From positions 1 to 60,439 of the forward strand of contig JAHJKP010000021.1 of NCBI GenBank assembly GCA_018821985.1: a stretch of 60,439 nt of DNA, given 5' to 3'. Origin of the DNA: Pseudomonadota bacterium (GTDB lineage: Bacteria; Desulfobacterota; Desulfobulbia; Desulfobulbales; Desulfocapsaceae). Positions 28,693 to 36,374 of this stretch are shown one piece after another. The translations under genes were made by a program, and so were the position numbers. Under the pieces are notes generated by a model. The model ran no database searches. It was given only the letters and a program-made list of their open reading frames with translations, and was not told the origin of the DNA. Every line of letters begins with the position of its first letter. The first letter of the stretch is position 1.

Positions 28693-29370
28693 TCAGAATA
28701 AGGGGCGAATCTGACTCATGAATTCTGTTTCCAGTTCTTTGTCGTTGATCTCCTGGCAGAGCAGAGTGGCTAGGCCCGGCAGTTGCTGTTTTGACGTTGG
28801 CCCTTTCTGTGCCCAGATTTCAATGATATCTTTCATGACTTGTCCGGCAATTGGCCCAATGGCATAGGCTAAAGCGTCTTTTATCTGTTCCAGTATTGGC
28901 GCAAGTGCGGCGTCAATCTCGGCCTCTTGGTGTTTTTGTACCGGCTCTTGAGAGGGTGGTGCGGTTGCGGTCTGTGCTTGCATACCACCCTCGGGTTGGG
29001 AAGGGGATTGCGCTATGGTTGCCGGGCCTTTGTTGACAGCGTTCTGGATATCATTGATCAACATGGAGAGGGTCATGTTGATGAGAGACTTGTTAACGGC
29101 AGGTTCACAGACCATGACCAGAATTGCTCCCTCTGCCAGGGGTTTGACAATAAGCAGTGACACATCGAATTTGAACTCAATGCTTGCCATATCCAGATTG
29201 GCCATGGTTCCCATCATGATGGTACGAGTGAGAAGGTTGCCCATGGTCCTTATGGTGTTTTCCTTGAAGATCGGTGGAAGTTTTGCGGCAGCCAGCTCTT
29301 GATTGCCGGTATATACAAAACAACCAAAAACTCCGGGAAGCATATTGATTTCTTTGAGGAGTGAATCCAT
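28693..29370 (-). CDS. Roadblock/LC7-domain protein
   Basis: A 225-residue cytoplasmic protein with an N-terminal roadblock/LC7 domain (about 1-110: MLPGVFGCFVYTGNQELAA, MGTMANLDMASIEFKF, LIVKPLAEGAILVMV). A Pro/Gln-rich linker (about 113-145) and a C-terminal helical domain (about 150-225) follow. Bacterial roadblock proteins such as MglB act on small Ras-like GTPases or as dimeric scaffolds; no GTPase gene is present here. AAGGA precedes ATG 29370. It is the third gene of a kinase-regulator-roadblock cassette, and the regulator upstream also ends in a roadblock-like domain, so the two proteins may heterodimerise (inference). Confidence 0.8.
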   Translation of the reverse strand: MDSLLKEINMLPGVFGCFVYTGNQELAAAKLPPIFKENTIRTMGNLLTRTIMMGTMANLDMASIEFKFDVSLLIVKPLAEGAILVMVCEPAVNKSLINMTLSMLINDIQNAVNKGPATIAQSPSQPEGGMQAQTATAPPSQEPVQKHQEAEIDAALAPILEQIKDALAYAIGPIAGQVMKDIIEIWAQKGPTSKQQLPGLATLLCQEINDKELETEFMSQIRPLF

Positions 29371-29499
29371 GGTGCATTTCCTTTTATAGTCTGTATTCCA
29401 GCTGTTTCGTGAGCAGCTTTGGTTGGAGAAAGTGTATGGGATTGCAGGCTGTAATTACACAAGAGCCTTGTCTTTTATGGCAATAACGGCTCCTGATTA

Positions 29500-30681
29500 T
29501 TACATGCTAATCCTGCTTAATACTGGTCGTAAACCGGCTGCGACTGGACCGGGAGGGACGGTGTTACTAATCTCCAGGCCGACCACAACCTCTTTCCCGC
29601 TGAGAACAAGAAGATTGTTGCCACTGCTTAAGGTGAGCATGGTGTATTGCTGTTCCCCTGTTCCCATTGCCTCTTGAAGCTGCTGACTGACAACGGAAAT
29701 ATAGGTTATGAAATTCGAGATCTGGTCATCAGCTGCCTTGGCAGCATATACCAGATTACCATCTTTTGAGAGGAGAATGGAGTTGCTGATTTCAGGCATT
29801 GCCTCCAACATGGTGATAAATTGCTGCAAAATTGGATTGGCTGTGTGGATTGACGATGTCGTTAGGGTCTCAGTTGCTAGAGAGGGAGGCGGAAGGACAT
29901 CCTCCTCTTCATGGAGGAAATCGTCAAGTCCCAAGTCCATGCCGGACAGGTCTATAGAATCGAGAGAGGTGTTGGCAGGGTCGGCTTGGGTAGTCGAACT
30001 GGTGGGCGATGCATTTTGTTCGTCTTGCCTCCTGCTCCCTTCCAGCAGAATAAAACCAAGAGAATCGTGGATTTTTGGTTCAGTTATTTTGCAGGAATTT
30101 TCCAACACAATCTCAACATTTTTCCAGCTGATGATTGTAAAGGCGGCTTCTTCCCCTGAAAGATTATCTGTGTTGGCATCCAGGAGATCGCCGTCTCTAA
30201 AATACATATTACCCTGATGTTTTCCAGAGCGTACTGTGACGGTGCATGTTTTTTTATCCAGTTCCAGCAACTGGAGGAATGAACTCAGAGAAACTCCAGT
30301 GATGAATCCTTTGGAGCGGCCTTCAAGTCCCTTCAGAATCTTTGTGACCAGCAGATTGAAATCGATAGGCTTTTCTATGTATTGAAATGCCCCAATTTCT
30401 TTTAGATTCTCTTCAATGTCCGGTGTGCCGAAGGCAGTCATGACAATAACTGGAAGCTCAGGATGGTGGGCGCTGAGGTGGGCAACTAGCGCAAAACCAT
30501 CCATCTTGGGCATTTTCAGGTCTGTGAGGACCAGATGGATCTCCTGTTCGTCCAGGATGGCGACCGCCTCTTCACCATTATGGGCGGTAATAATGCCAAA
30601 TTGATCTTCGTAGGATTTAAATCCATCAATCAGGCTGAGCAAAAAGCTTTCATCATCGTCAACAATAAGAACGGTATTCAT
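29500..30681 (-). CDS. Response regulator: REC + DUF4388 + roadblock-like domain
   Basis: A 393-residue protein. The REC domain (about 1-118) has the acidic pocket VDDD, phospho-acceptor Asp54 in VLTDLKMPKMDG and the conserved Lys in YIEKPIDF. A DUF4388/PATAN domain follows (about 120-215: VSLSSFLQLLELDKKT, GNMYFRDGDLLDA). An acidic, low-complexity linker leads to a roadblock-like C-terminal domain (about 275-385: LEAMPEISNSILLSKDGNLVYAA). No DNA-binding domain is present, so output is by protein contact. ATG 30681 is preferred, since GGAG sits just upstream; an upstream in-frame start at 30693 would add four residues. It lies between the histidine kinase and the roadblock gene and is probably phosphorylated by that kinase. 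Confidence 0.85.
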   Translation of the reverse strand: MNTVLIVDDDESFLLSLIDGFKSYEDQFGIITAHNGEEAVAILDEQEIHLVLTDLKMPKMDGFALVAHLSAHHPELPVIVMTAFGTPDIEENLKEIGAFQYIEKPIDFNLLVTKILKGLEGRSKGFITGVSLSSFLQLLELDKKTCTVTVRSGKHQGNMYFRDGDLLDANTDNLSGEEAAFTIISWKNVEIVLENSCKITEPKIHDSLGFILLEGSRRQDEQNASPTSSTTQADPANTSLDSIDLSGMDLGLDDFLHEEEDVLPPPSLATETLTTSSIHTANPILQQFITMLEAMPEISNSILLSKDGNLVYAAKAADDQISNFITYISVVSQQLQEAMGTGEQQYTMLTLSSGNNLLVLSGKEVVVGLEISNTVPPGPVAAGLRPVLSRISM

Positions 30682-30864
30682 CGCAACTCCCATACCGGCT
30701 TCTGCCGGGTGCTAAATGTGACAGTTCATCAAGTGGAAAGGAGAAGATATTTTTCTTTCCTTTCACGCAGTTAATTTGATGAGATGTGATTTGATGCCAT
30801 ATGTAAACGTAGCTGAATACTTCCTTTTTACCATGCGTAGTTGGCCTGTGTCCAGAAAAAGCTG

Positions 30865-33111
30865 TCAAAGGCCGGGAATAACAATAAGAACCTTGGTCCC
30901 TATGTTATTTTTGCTGCGGATGTCGATGGAGCAACTCATCTTGGAGAGCATTTTTTTAACAATTACCAGGCCCAAGCCGGTTCCCTGCGGTTTAGTGGTA
31001 TAAAAAGGTTTGAATAGATTGGTCTGTTCATGGTCGCTTATGCCACAGCCATTGTCGCCAATAATAATATTGATCTGGCCATTTTCTTTCTGGAGCATGG
31101 TAAGAGAAATATTTTTTTGTAAGGTTTCGGTAAGGGAATCGGCCGCATTGGCGATCAGATTGAGCAGCACTTGCTGGAAAGCACGGGGGTCGATCATGCC
31201 GATGCATGGTTCTTTAGGGATATTGGTGGTTAGTTGGATGTTTTTTTGTTTGAGATCTGTTGCGATCAGGGTGAGGAATTTGTTGATCAGGGCCGTCATG
31301 TCAGTCTTCTCGATGATCGGGCGCTCAAATGTGCTGAAATTTTTGAGTGTTTTGAGCAGATATTCAACGCGACCAATGTCTGAAAGACCACGATTGATAA
31401 AACGTTTAATGTCACTTTTGTCATAGAGCTCGAGGTTGGAATCGAGAACCGAGAGAGAAACCTTGATCGAGTTGATCGGGTTGCCCAGTTCATGACGAAT
31501 GCTGGAAAAAATAAATCCGATATTGTCCATGAGGTTTGCGGCCTCGACAATGGCTTCCAATCGTTTTTTCTCTGTGATGTTACGTTTGACGATCACTTGG
31601 TGGGTAATACCTCCCTCTGGATTGAAGGCTGGTGAGAGGAGCATCTCTTCTTCGTAAAGGGTGTGATCTTTGCGATAGTTGGCAAATTGTCCCTGCCATT
31701 TTTTTCCATTCTTCAGGGCCGTTGTGATTTCTTTCCAAGCGTTGCTGCCCGTGACGTTTTCAGGATAGAGAGCTTTGATGTGTGTGTTGGTGATTTCTGC
31801 TTGTGAATAGCCGGTAATGGTTTCACAGGCAGGATTGGCATAAAGAACATGACCCGCAGGGTCGGTTATAAGGGTGCAGTCACTTGATTGTTCGATCACT
31901 GTTGCCAAACGGTCCCTTTCTGAACAATCCTGTTGGTTGCGGATGGTCATGGCCAGGATATTGGCAATGAATTTTAATCCCTGAATCTGTTGCTCGGTAA
32001 AAGGCGTTGCTTTTGTCAGTTTGTCCATACCGATGATTCCCCAAAGTTCATTCTTCAACAAGATCGGAATATCATGAAAGGCTTGGATGCCGAGTTCTTT
32101 GAGTCCCTTTTGTTCCTGTTCTGACACCTGGGGAGATTGGCTGTTGATAGCATGGCCGTTTTTCAGGAGGGCAAGGCAATCGGGGTTGTTAAATATCCAG
32201 CTATGGTCAATGGTCGCCTGGTATTTTTTTTGATGTCTGGCTGCCTGTCTGGCGTTTTTATCTGCTTCGACGATGTAGATTCGGTCACTTTCCAGAGGTT
32301 GGCAGAGAGTAGAAAGCTTGCCGCTGAAACAGTTTTGCCAGCTGTTTTGGAGATGGGATTGGTCGGTGATGGTCAGAATAGTATTCCAGATGGCCTCGTT
32401 GCGGATCAGTCTGTGCGATGTCTTTTGATCAGTGAATTTTTGTAATTGTTCCTTGAAGTCGTTAAGAACGTTGAGGGCTGAAAGATTTTGTGATGTCGTA
32501 GGGTAGTGACTCCGGGGCCTTGTTCTGAGGTTGTGGAGACATCTGAGAGTGGCAGCACGGAGTGCCCTTGAATAAAAATAGATGAAGCCTCCCTGTAAAC
32601 ATGTGAGTGCAAGCAGGCTATGGGCAAAGGGGGCCATGTAGTCTGGTGCCTTGAAAAAGAGGATGTAGAGCATGGGTGTAAGGCCGATGGAGAGAAAACA
32701 ATAGGCCATTGTTGGAATAGCAGCAAGGTAGCTGCTGAAGAGGGCGCAGACACAAAAGAGAAATAGGGTATGTATGGCATAGAGCAGCAGGGTGCCGTTT
32801 GTGATAAGCAGAACGCTGCTTCCCCAACAGAGGGCCAGTAGCAGAGAGATTAGAAACAGAAGACGATAGGTCTTGCTGATCTTTAACGTTGATCCTCGGC
32901 GGGCATAGATAATCACGGAAATATAAAAGGAAGAAAGGCAGACGTAACAGAGTATTCCGGAAAAAAGAAGAGATTTTGGAAGTATTTTCCATAAAATGGT
33001 TGTTTCCGTAAAAACTGCTGCGAGAGCTGCCAGTTGGATATGCGAGCCATATTGATAAAGACCTCGGAGGGCGTTGTGGAGAGATCTGGTAGATGCAGAG
33101 ATGGGTGTCAT
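30865..33111 (-). CDS. Membrane sensor histidine kinase (7TM-like, GAF, PAS, HisKA, HATPase)
   Basis: A 748-residue kinase. Residues about 25-185 hold six or seven hydrophobic helices, giving a membrane sensor. A GAF domain (about 235-395), a PAS domain (about 400-512: ATVIEQSSDCTLITD, GHVLYANPACETITGYSQ), a HisKA-type dimerisation helix with phospho-acceptor His540 in SSIRHELGNPINS, and an HATPase domain (N box LLNLIANAADSL, G boxes GDNGCGI and GTGLGLVIVKKML) follow. It looks fully functional. The adjacent REC protein, about 180 bases downstream on the same strand, is its likely partner. The input signal is unknown. No clear ribosome site precedes ATG 33111. Confidence 0.9.
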   Translation of the reverse strand: MTPISASTRSLHNALRGLYQYGSHIQLAALAAVFTETTILWKILPKSLLFSGILCYVCLSSFYISVIIYARRGSTLKISKTYRLLFLISLLLALCWGSSVLLITNGTLLLYAIHTLFLFCVCALFSSYLAAIPTMAYCFLSIGLTPMLYILFFKAPDYMAPFAHSLLALTCLQGGFIYFYSRALRAATLRCLHNLRTRPRSHYPTTSQNLSALNVLNDFKEQLQKFTDQKTSHRLIRNEAIWNTILTITDQSHLQNSWQNCFSGKLSTLCQPLESDRIYIVEADKNARQAARHQKKYQATIDHSWIFNNPDCLALLKNGHAINSQSPQVSEQEQKGLKELGIQAFHDIPILLKNELWGIIGMDKLTKATPFTEQQIQGLKFIANILAMTIRNQQDCSERDRLATVIEQSSDCTLITDPAGHVLYANPACETITGYSQAEITNTHIKALYPENVTGSNAWKEITTALKNGKKWQGQFANYRKDHTLYEEEMLLSPAFNPEGGITHQVIVKRNITEKKRLEAIVEAANLMDNIGFIFSSIRHELGNPINSIKVSLSVLDSNLELYDKSDIKRFINRGLSDIGRVEYLLKTLKNFSTFERPIIEKTDMTALINKFLTLIATDLKQKNIQLTTNIPKEPCIGMIDPRAFQQVLLNLIANAADSLTETLQKNISLTMLQKENGQINIIIGDNGCGISDHEQTNLFKPFYTTKPQGTGLGLVIVKKMLSKMSCSIDIRSKNNIGTKVLIVIPGL

Positions 33112-33390
33112 ATGAGTTATGGGTGAAAGGTAAAATAAAAAAAGTCCTATCCTAAAATAATATAATGCTCAGAAAGCATAGCAGAAGATGGACGAAACAA
33201 CAAAAAAATGCTGGATATTTTTTGGGGCGTTAGCAAGGCAAGTGCGGTGAGAAGTGCTTGTCGAGATGAAAGTTCAAATAATTGTTACGGTAATGGTTCG
33301 ATATTGTGAGTAAAGTGGTAGCGTTGAGATATTTTGTTGTGAAAAAGTATAATTTTTTTTATTTTCATGGGTCGTTGATGAAAATGTACG
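33112..33390. other. AT-rich intergenic stretch upstream of the kinase gene
   Basis: No gene is visible. It should contain the minus-strand promoter of the kinase cassette, but no box pair stands out. Together with the next two entries it makes up the 458-base gap before the DUF362 gene. Confidence 0.4.
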
Positions 33391-33391
33391 A

Positions 33392-33419
33392 TTGGTTTTT
33401 TGGTATAACATGCTAGTAT
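33392..33419 (+). promoter_or_regulatory. Candidate promoter for a short transcript
   Basis: A sigma-70-like pair, TTGGTT (33392-33397) and TAGTAT (33414-33419), is spaced 16 and reads plus. It points at the two hairpins that follow, with a start expected near 33426. Confidence 0.35.
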
Positions 33420-33425
33420 TATGGT

Positions 33426-33530
33426 TGAAATATTTTCATGTTGTGTCTGGCATAAGAGATGCATTGTAGGTTGTATCTCTTCTCTCCTGGAAAAAGCCGG
33501 TCCACTTTAGTGTGACTGGCTTTTTCTATT
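33426..33530 (+). ncRNA. Candidate small RNA or attenuating leader with two hairpins
   Basis: Two consecutive hairpins lie upstream of the DUF362 gene. The first has 10-base arms (33454-33463 and 33472-33481, one G-T pair). The second has 12-base arms (33491-33502 and 33514-33525, one mismatch or wobble) and is followed by TTTTTCTATTT, the look of a Rho-independent terminator. No plus-strand gene lies upstream for this terminator to serve, so it must end a short transcript or act as an attenuator for DUF362. It matches no RNA family that I recognise. Confidence 0.4.
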
Positions 33531-33569
33531 TCCAGGTTTCCTGTTTATCACCGTTTCTCTATCTTTATT

Positions 33570-34505
33570 ATGGCTGCATCTATCTCTGTTTGTCTTGAGC
33601 GTTGCCAGGGGTATGAACGTAAGGGCCTGCAGGCTGTGCTTGAGCGTGTCGTTCCCTGTCTTGGTGAACTAACCCTGTCGCCAGGTACCAGGGTTTTGCT
33701 GAAACCCAATCTGATCAGCGCCAGCGCTCCGTCTCTTGCCTGTACCCATGCGGGGTTTGTTGTCGCTGTAGCCGCATGGTTTCTTGATCATGGTTGTCGA
33801 GTTGTGATTGGTGATTCACCTGCCTTTGGCAGTGCCATAAATATCGTTGAACGTCAGGGAATGGCCAGGGCAGTTCGGGAAATGAATATCCAGGTTGTCG
33901 AGTTTGCATCTGTTGTGTACAGGCGCTTATCCAGCGGAATCTCAGTTGGTGTTGCCGCGGAGGCCCTTGATTGTGATCTTCTTGTAAATCTTCCCAAGAT
34001 TAAGGCGCATGACCAGATGTATGTAAGTATGGCAGTGAAAAATATTTTTGGTATAGTGAAAGGGCCGCGCAAGTCCTGGCTTCATATGCGTTACGGTGGC
34101 TCACATCTTGAGTTTGCCAGGATCATCTTGGACCTTCAAGATTTATTGCCGGAGAATATTACCCTTGCCGATGGTATTGAGGTGATGCACAGGCATGGGC
34201 CTATGCATGGAGAGTTACTTTCTCTGGGGTGCCTTGCTGCTTCGAGAAGCCCGGTGGCTCTTGATACAGCTATGTTGGCGCTTCTTGAGCTGGAACCAGG
34301 AAGAAGCCCATTGTGGCGTGTTGCCAGAGATCGCGCTCTGCCTGGTGCGCAGCTTTCCGGGATAGAGTTTCCCTTATTGGCACCGGCTGACTTTGTCGGT
34401 TCAGGTTTCGTGGCCCCGGAAGTCTTAAACCCTGTACGTTTCAGGCCCCTGCGATATATTTTTAATTCCTTGAAGAGAGTTGTTCTTGGCTTGCATCGGG
34501 AATAA
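33570..34505 (+). CDS. DUF362 domain-containing protein
   Basis: A 311-residue protein of the DUF362 family, identified by VLLKPNLISASAP, GDSPAFGSA, LLVNLPKIKAHDQMYVSMAVKNIFG and the late LADGIEVMHRHGP. Members are often fused to or paired with ferredoxin-type iron-sulfur domains, but none is present here: the Cys are scattered. The function is unknown. No Shine-Dalgarno precedes ATG 33570, and the terminator-like hairpin ends 40 bases upstream, which suggests controlled expression. fabL follows after 98 bases. Confidence 0.85.
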   Translation: MAASISVCLERCQGYERKGLQAVLERVVPCLGELTLSPGTRVLLKPNLISASAPSLACTHAGFVVAVAAWFLDHGCRVVIGDSPAFGSAINIVERQGMARAVREMNIQVVEFASVVYRRLSSGISVGVAAEALDCDLLVNLPKIKAHDQMYVSMAVKNIFGIVKGPRKSWLHMRYGGSHLEFARIILDLQDLLPENITLADGIEVMHRHGPMHGELLSLGCLAASRSPVALDTAMLALLELEPGRSPLWRVARDRALPGAQLSGIEFPLLAPADFVGSGFVAPEVLNPVRFRPLRYIFNSLKRVVLGLHRE

Positions 34506-34603
34506 TAATAGTTTTAAGTGTGCGGATAAGATTTGGCATAACAGATAATGGGAATTACAAAAACAACGCTTTAATTTAATCTATTTTTACTGGGATATAT
34601 GTC

Positions 34604-35356
34604 ATGTTTGATTTACAGGGAAAAGTCGCTTTGGTAACAGGTGGATCACGTGGGATCGGAAGGGCAATCGCCATCCGGCTGGCGGAAAATGGTGTACAGG
34701 TGGTGGTGAATTACGTGCGGCATAAACGCGATGCTGAAGAGACGGCAAGTGTCATAGAAAAACAAGGTGGTCGTTGTCTCCTGGTTAAGGCGAATGTGGC
34801 TGAAGAGGCTGATGTCGAGGCAATGTTTGGGGTTATTGCCAAGGAATTTGGTGTAGTTGATATCCTGGTTTCCAATGCGGCCTCTGGGGTCCTGAAGCCG
34901 GTTATGGAACTTACTCAGCGTCACTGGGACTGGGCTATGGATATTAATGCCAGGGCTTTGCTGACCCTGGTGCAGAAGGGCTTTCCGCTGATGAGCCGGG
35001 GGAGCCGGGTCTTGGCGGTCTCCAGTCTCGGAGCCACCCGTGCTATTGAAAATTATACAACAGTGGGCGCCTCAAAGGCCGCCCTTGAATCTCTCGTGCG
35101 GCATCTGGCTGTTGAGTTTGGGCCAGAGGGCATTAATGTGAATACCATCAGTGCCGGTGCAGTGGATACGGATGCCTTGAAGAAATTTCCCAATCGGGAT
35201 GAGATTCTCGAGACGGCTTTGCAACGGACCCCGCTGGGTCGACTCACCACCCCCGATGATGTTGCGGATGTGGCATTGTTCCTCTGTTCGCATCTGGCGG
35301 CAATGATTCAGGGGCAGGTGGTCACTGTTGATGGTGGTTATGCTATCAGGGGGTAA
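34604..35356 (+). CDS. fabL: Enoyl-[acyl-carrier-protein] reductase, FabL type
   Basis: Short-chain dehydrogenase of 250 residues. The N-terminal VTGGSRGIGRA is the NADP-binding site. The active site reads Y151-x6-K158 (ENYTTVGASKAAL), the spacing of enoyl-ACP reductases rather than the Y-x3-K of FabG, and at the same residue numbers as Bacillus FabL. FabL-specific SNAASGVLKPVMEL, HWDWAMDINARALL and KKFPNRDEILE are also present. It should carry out the last reduction of each fatty-acid elongation cycle with NADPH and confers low triclosan sensitivity in other species. It stands apart from other fab genes, next to DUF362 and maf. Confidence 0.9.
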   Translation: MFDLQGKVALVTGGSRGIGRAIAIRLAENGVQVVVNYVRHKRDAEETASVIEKQGGRCLLVKANVAEEADVEAMFGVIAKEFGVVDILVSNAASGVLKPVMELTQRHWDWAMDINARALLTLVQKGFPLMSRGSRVLAVSSLGATRAIENYTTVGASKAALESLVRHLAVEFGPEGINVNTISAGAVDTDALKKFPNRDEILETALQRTPLGRLTTPDDVADVALFLCSHLAAMIQGQVVTVDGGYAIRG

Positions 35357-35404
35357 TGAGCAAGGAAGTTGTCAACAATGATGGTTGAATAGTAAAAAGT
35401 TGTC

Positions 35405-36034
35405 ATGCGCAATTCGTTATGCAAAAGGGAGCTACAGTCAATCTATCATACGTGTAAATCCTTGATTCTGGCGTCAGCTTCACCTCGCCGGCAAGAATAT
35501 CTCTTGGAGCTTGGGTTGGACTATCGTGTTCATGCTGTTGATATTGATGAAACTCCATTCCCGGAAGAAAAGGTGCGCGACTTCGTTCGAAGGATGGCTG
35601 TGGAGAAAGCCAGGCCTGTTATGGACCTTTATCCTGATGCTTGGATTGTGGCTGCGGATACTGTGGTCAGCCTTGCAGGTTCCATTCTGGGAAAACCGAA
35701 AGATTGCGCGGATGCCGTGTCCATGTTGATGCAACTTTCCGGGAAGGAGCATTGGGTGCAGACAGGGGTATGTCTTGCCTGTCGTCAGGAGGAGGTTGTT
35801 GCCGTTCAGGTGGTGAGTACCCGTGTTACTTTCAGTACTTTTTCTAAGAAAGTGGCGCAGGCGTATGTTGCAACCGGTGAGCCCATGGATAAGGCTGGCT
35901 CGTACGGGATTCAGGGCAAGGGGGCTTTTCTGGTTAGAGAGATCATGGGCTCTTATTCAAATGTGGTGGGCTTACCGTTGTCTGAACTGCTGATCATGCT
36001 TGAAGGGTATGGTATCATTGCTGTCGCAGCATAA
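35405..36034 (+). CDS. maf: Maf-family nucleoside triphosphate pyrophosphatase
   Basis: A cytoplasmic pyrophosphatase of 209 residues that cleans non-canonical or excess nucleoside triphosphates to monophosphates. Signatures are LILASASPRRQEYL (phosphate site), VDIDETPFPEE, ADTVVSLAGSILGKP and DKAGSYGIQGKGAFLV. The N-terminus (MRNSLCKRELQSIYHTCKS) is longer than usual, so the true start may be internal. Which NTP is preferred (dTTP/UTP or m7GTP types) is not clear from sequence. It follows fabL by 48 bases and probably shares its transcript. Confidence 0.92.
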   Translation: MRNSLCKRELQSIYHTCKSLILASASPRRQEYLLELGLDYRVHAVDIDETPFPEEKVRDFVRRMAVEKARPVMDLYPDAWIVAADTVVSLAGSILGKPKDCADAVSMLMQLSGKEHWVQTGVCLACRQEEVVAVQVVSTRVTFSTFSKKVAQAYVATGEPMDKAGSYGIQGKGAFLVREIMGSYSNVVGLPLSELLIMLEGYGIIAVAA

Positions 36035-36374
36035 TTGTTCAAGGGGACAGGCTGAAAGGGCTGCCAAGTGAAGCGATGCCATGATATGTTCCAATCGTCA
36101 TCAAGTAATTTGATTTTGCACGGGTTGAAGGACAATGATTTGTGCAGAATTGATCAGAAAGAGTTTTTTTAGACGGATTCGAAATAACATGTTGCATTCC
36201 TTGACTTTTAAGGTTTGCTTGTGGTAGGGCAATAAGAATAATAATATAAAAAAAACTCTTTGAAGTAAGACTGATAAATGGATGGTGGCTCATGGGCACA
36301 AGGTTGTAGAGCAGTGGGTTGTGAAACAGTGAGTGAAATCAGGGTGTTGAGAAAAGGCAGGCAGGGTACTTTTT
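36035..36374. other. Intergenic region between maf and the HEAT/cNMP/PilZ gene
   Basis: This 340-base stretch has no gene. It holds a long-loop inverted repeat (arms 36158-36170 and 36249-36261). The promoter of the large downstream gene is expected here; the only -35-like word is TTGACT at 36211-36216, without a good -10. Confidence 0.4.
36158..36261. repeat. 13-base inverted repeat with a 78-base loop
   Basis: The arms AAAGAGTTTTTTT (36158-36170) and AAAAAAACTCTTT (36249-36261) are exactly complementary. They could form a bidirectional terminator-like structure or be the ends of a small non-autonomous element. No flanking target duplication was found by eye. Confidence 0.4.

Noticed and set aside
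33400-33416. Possible sigma-54 promoter (GG...GC) upstream of the short transcript
   Set aside because: The GG-GC distance is 8 bases, not the required 10.
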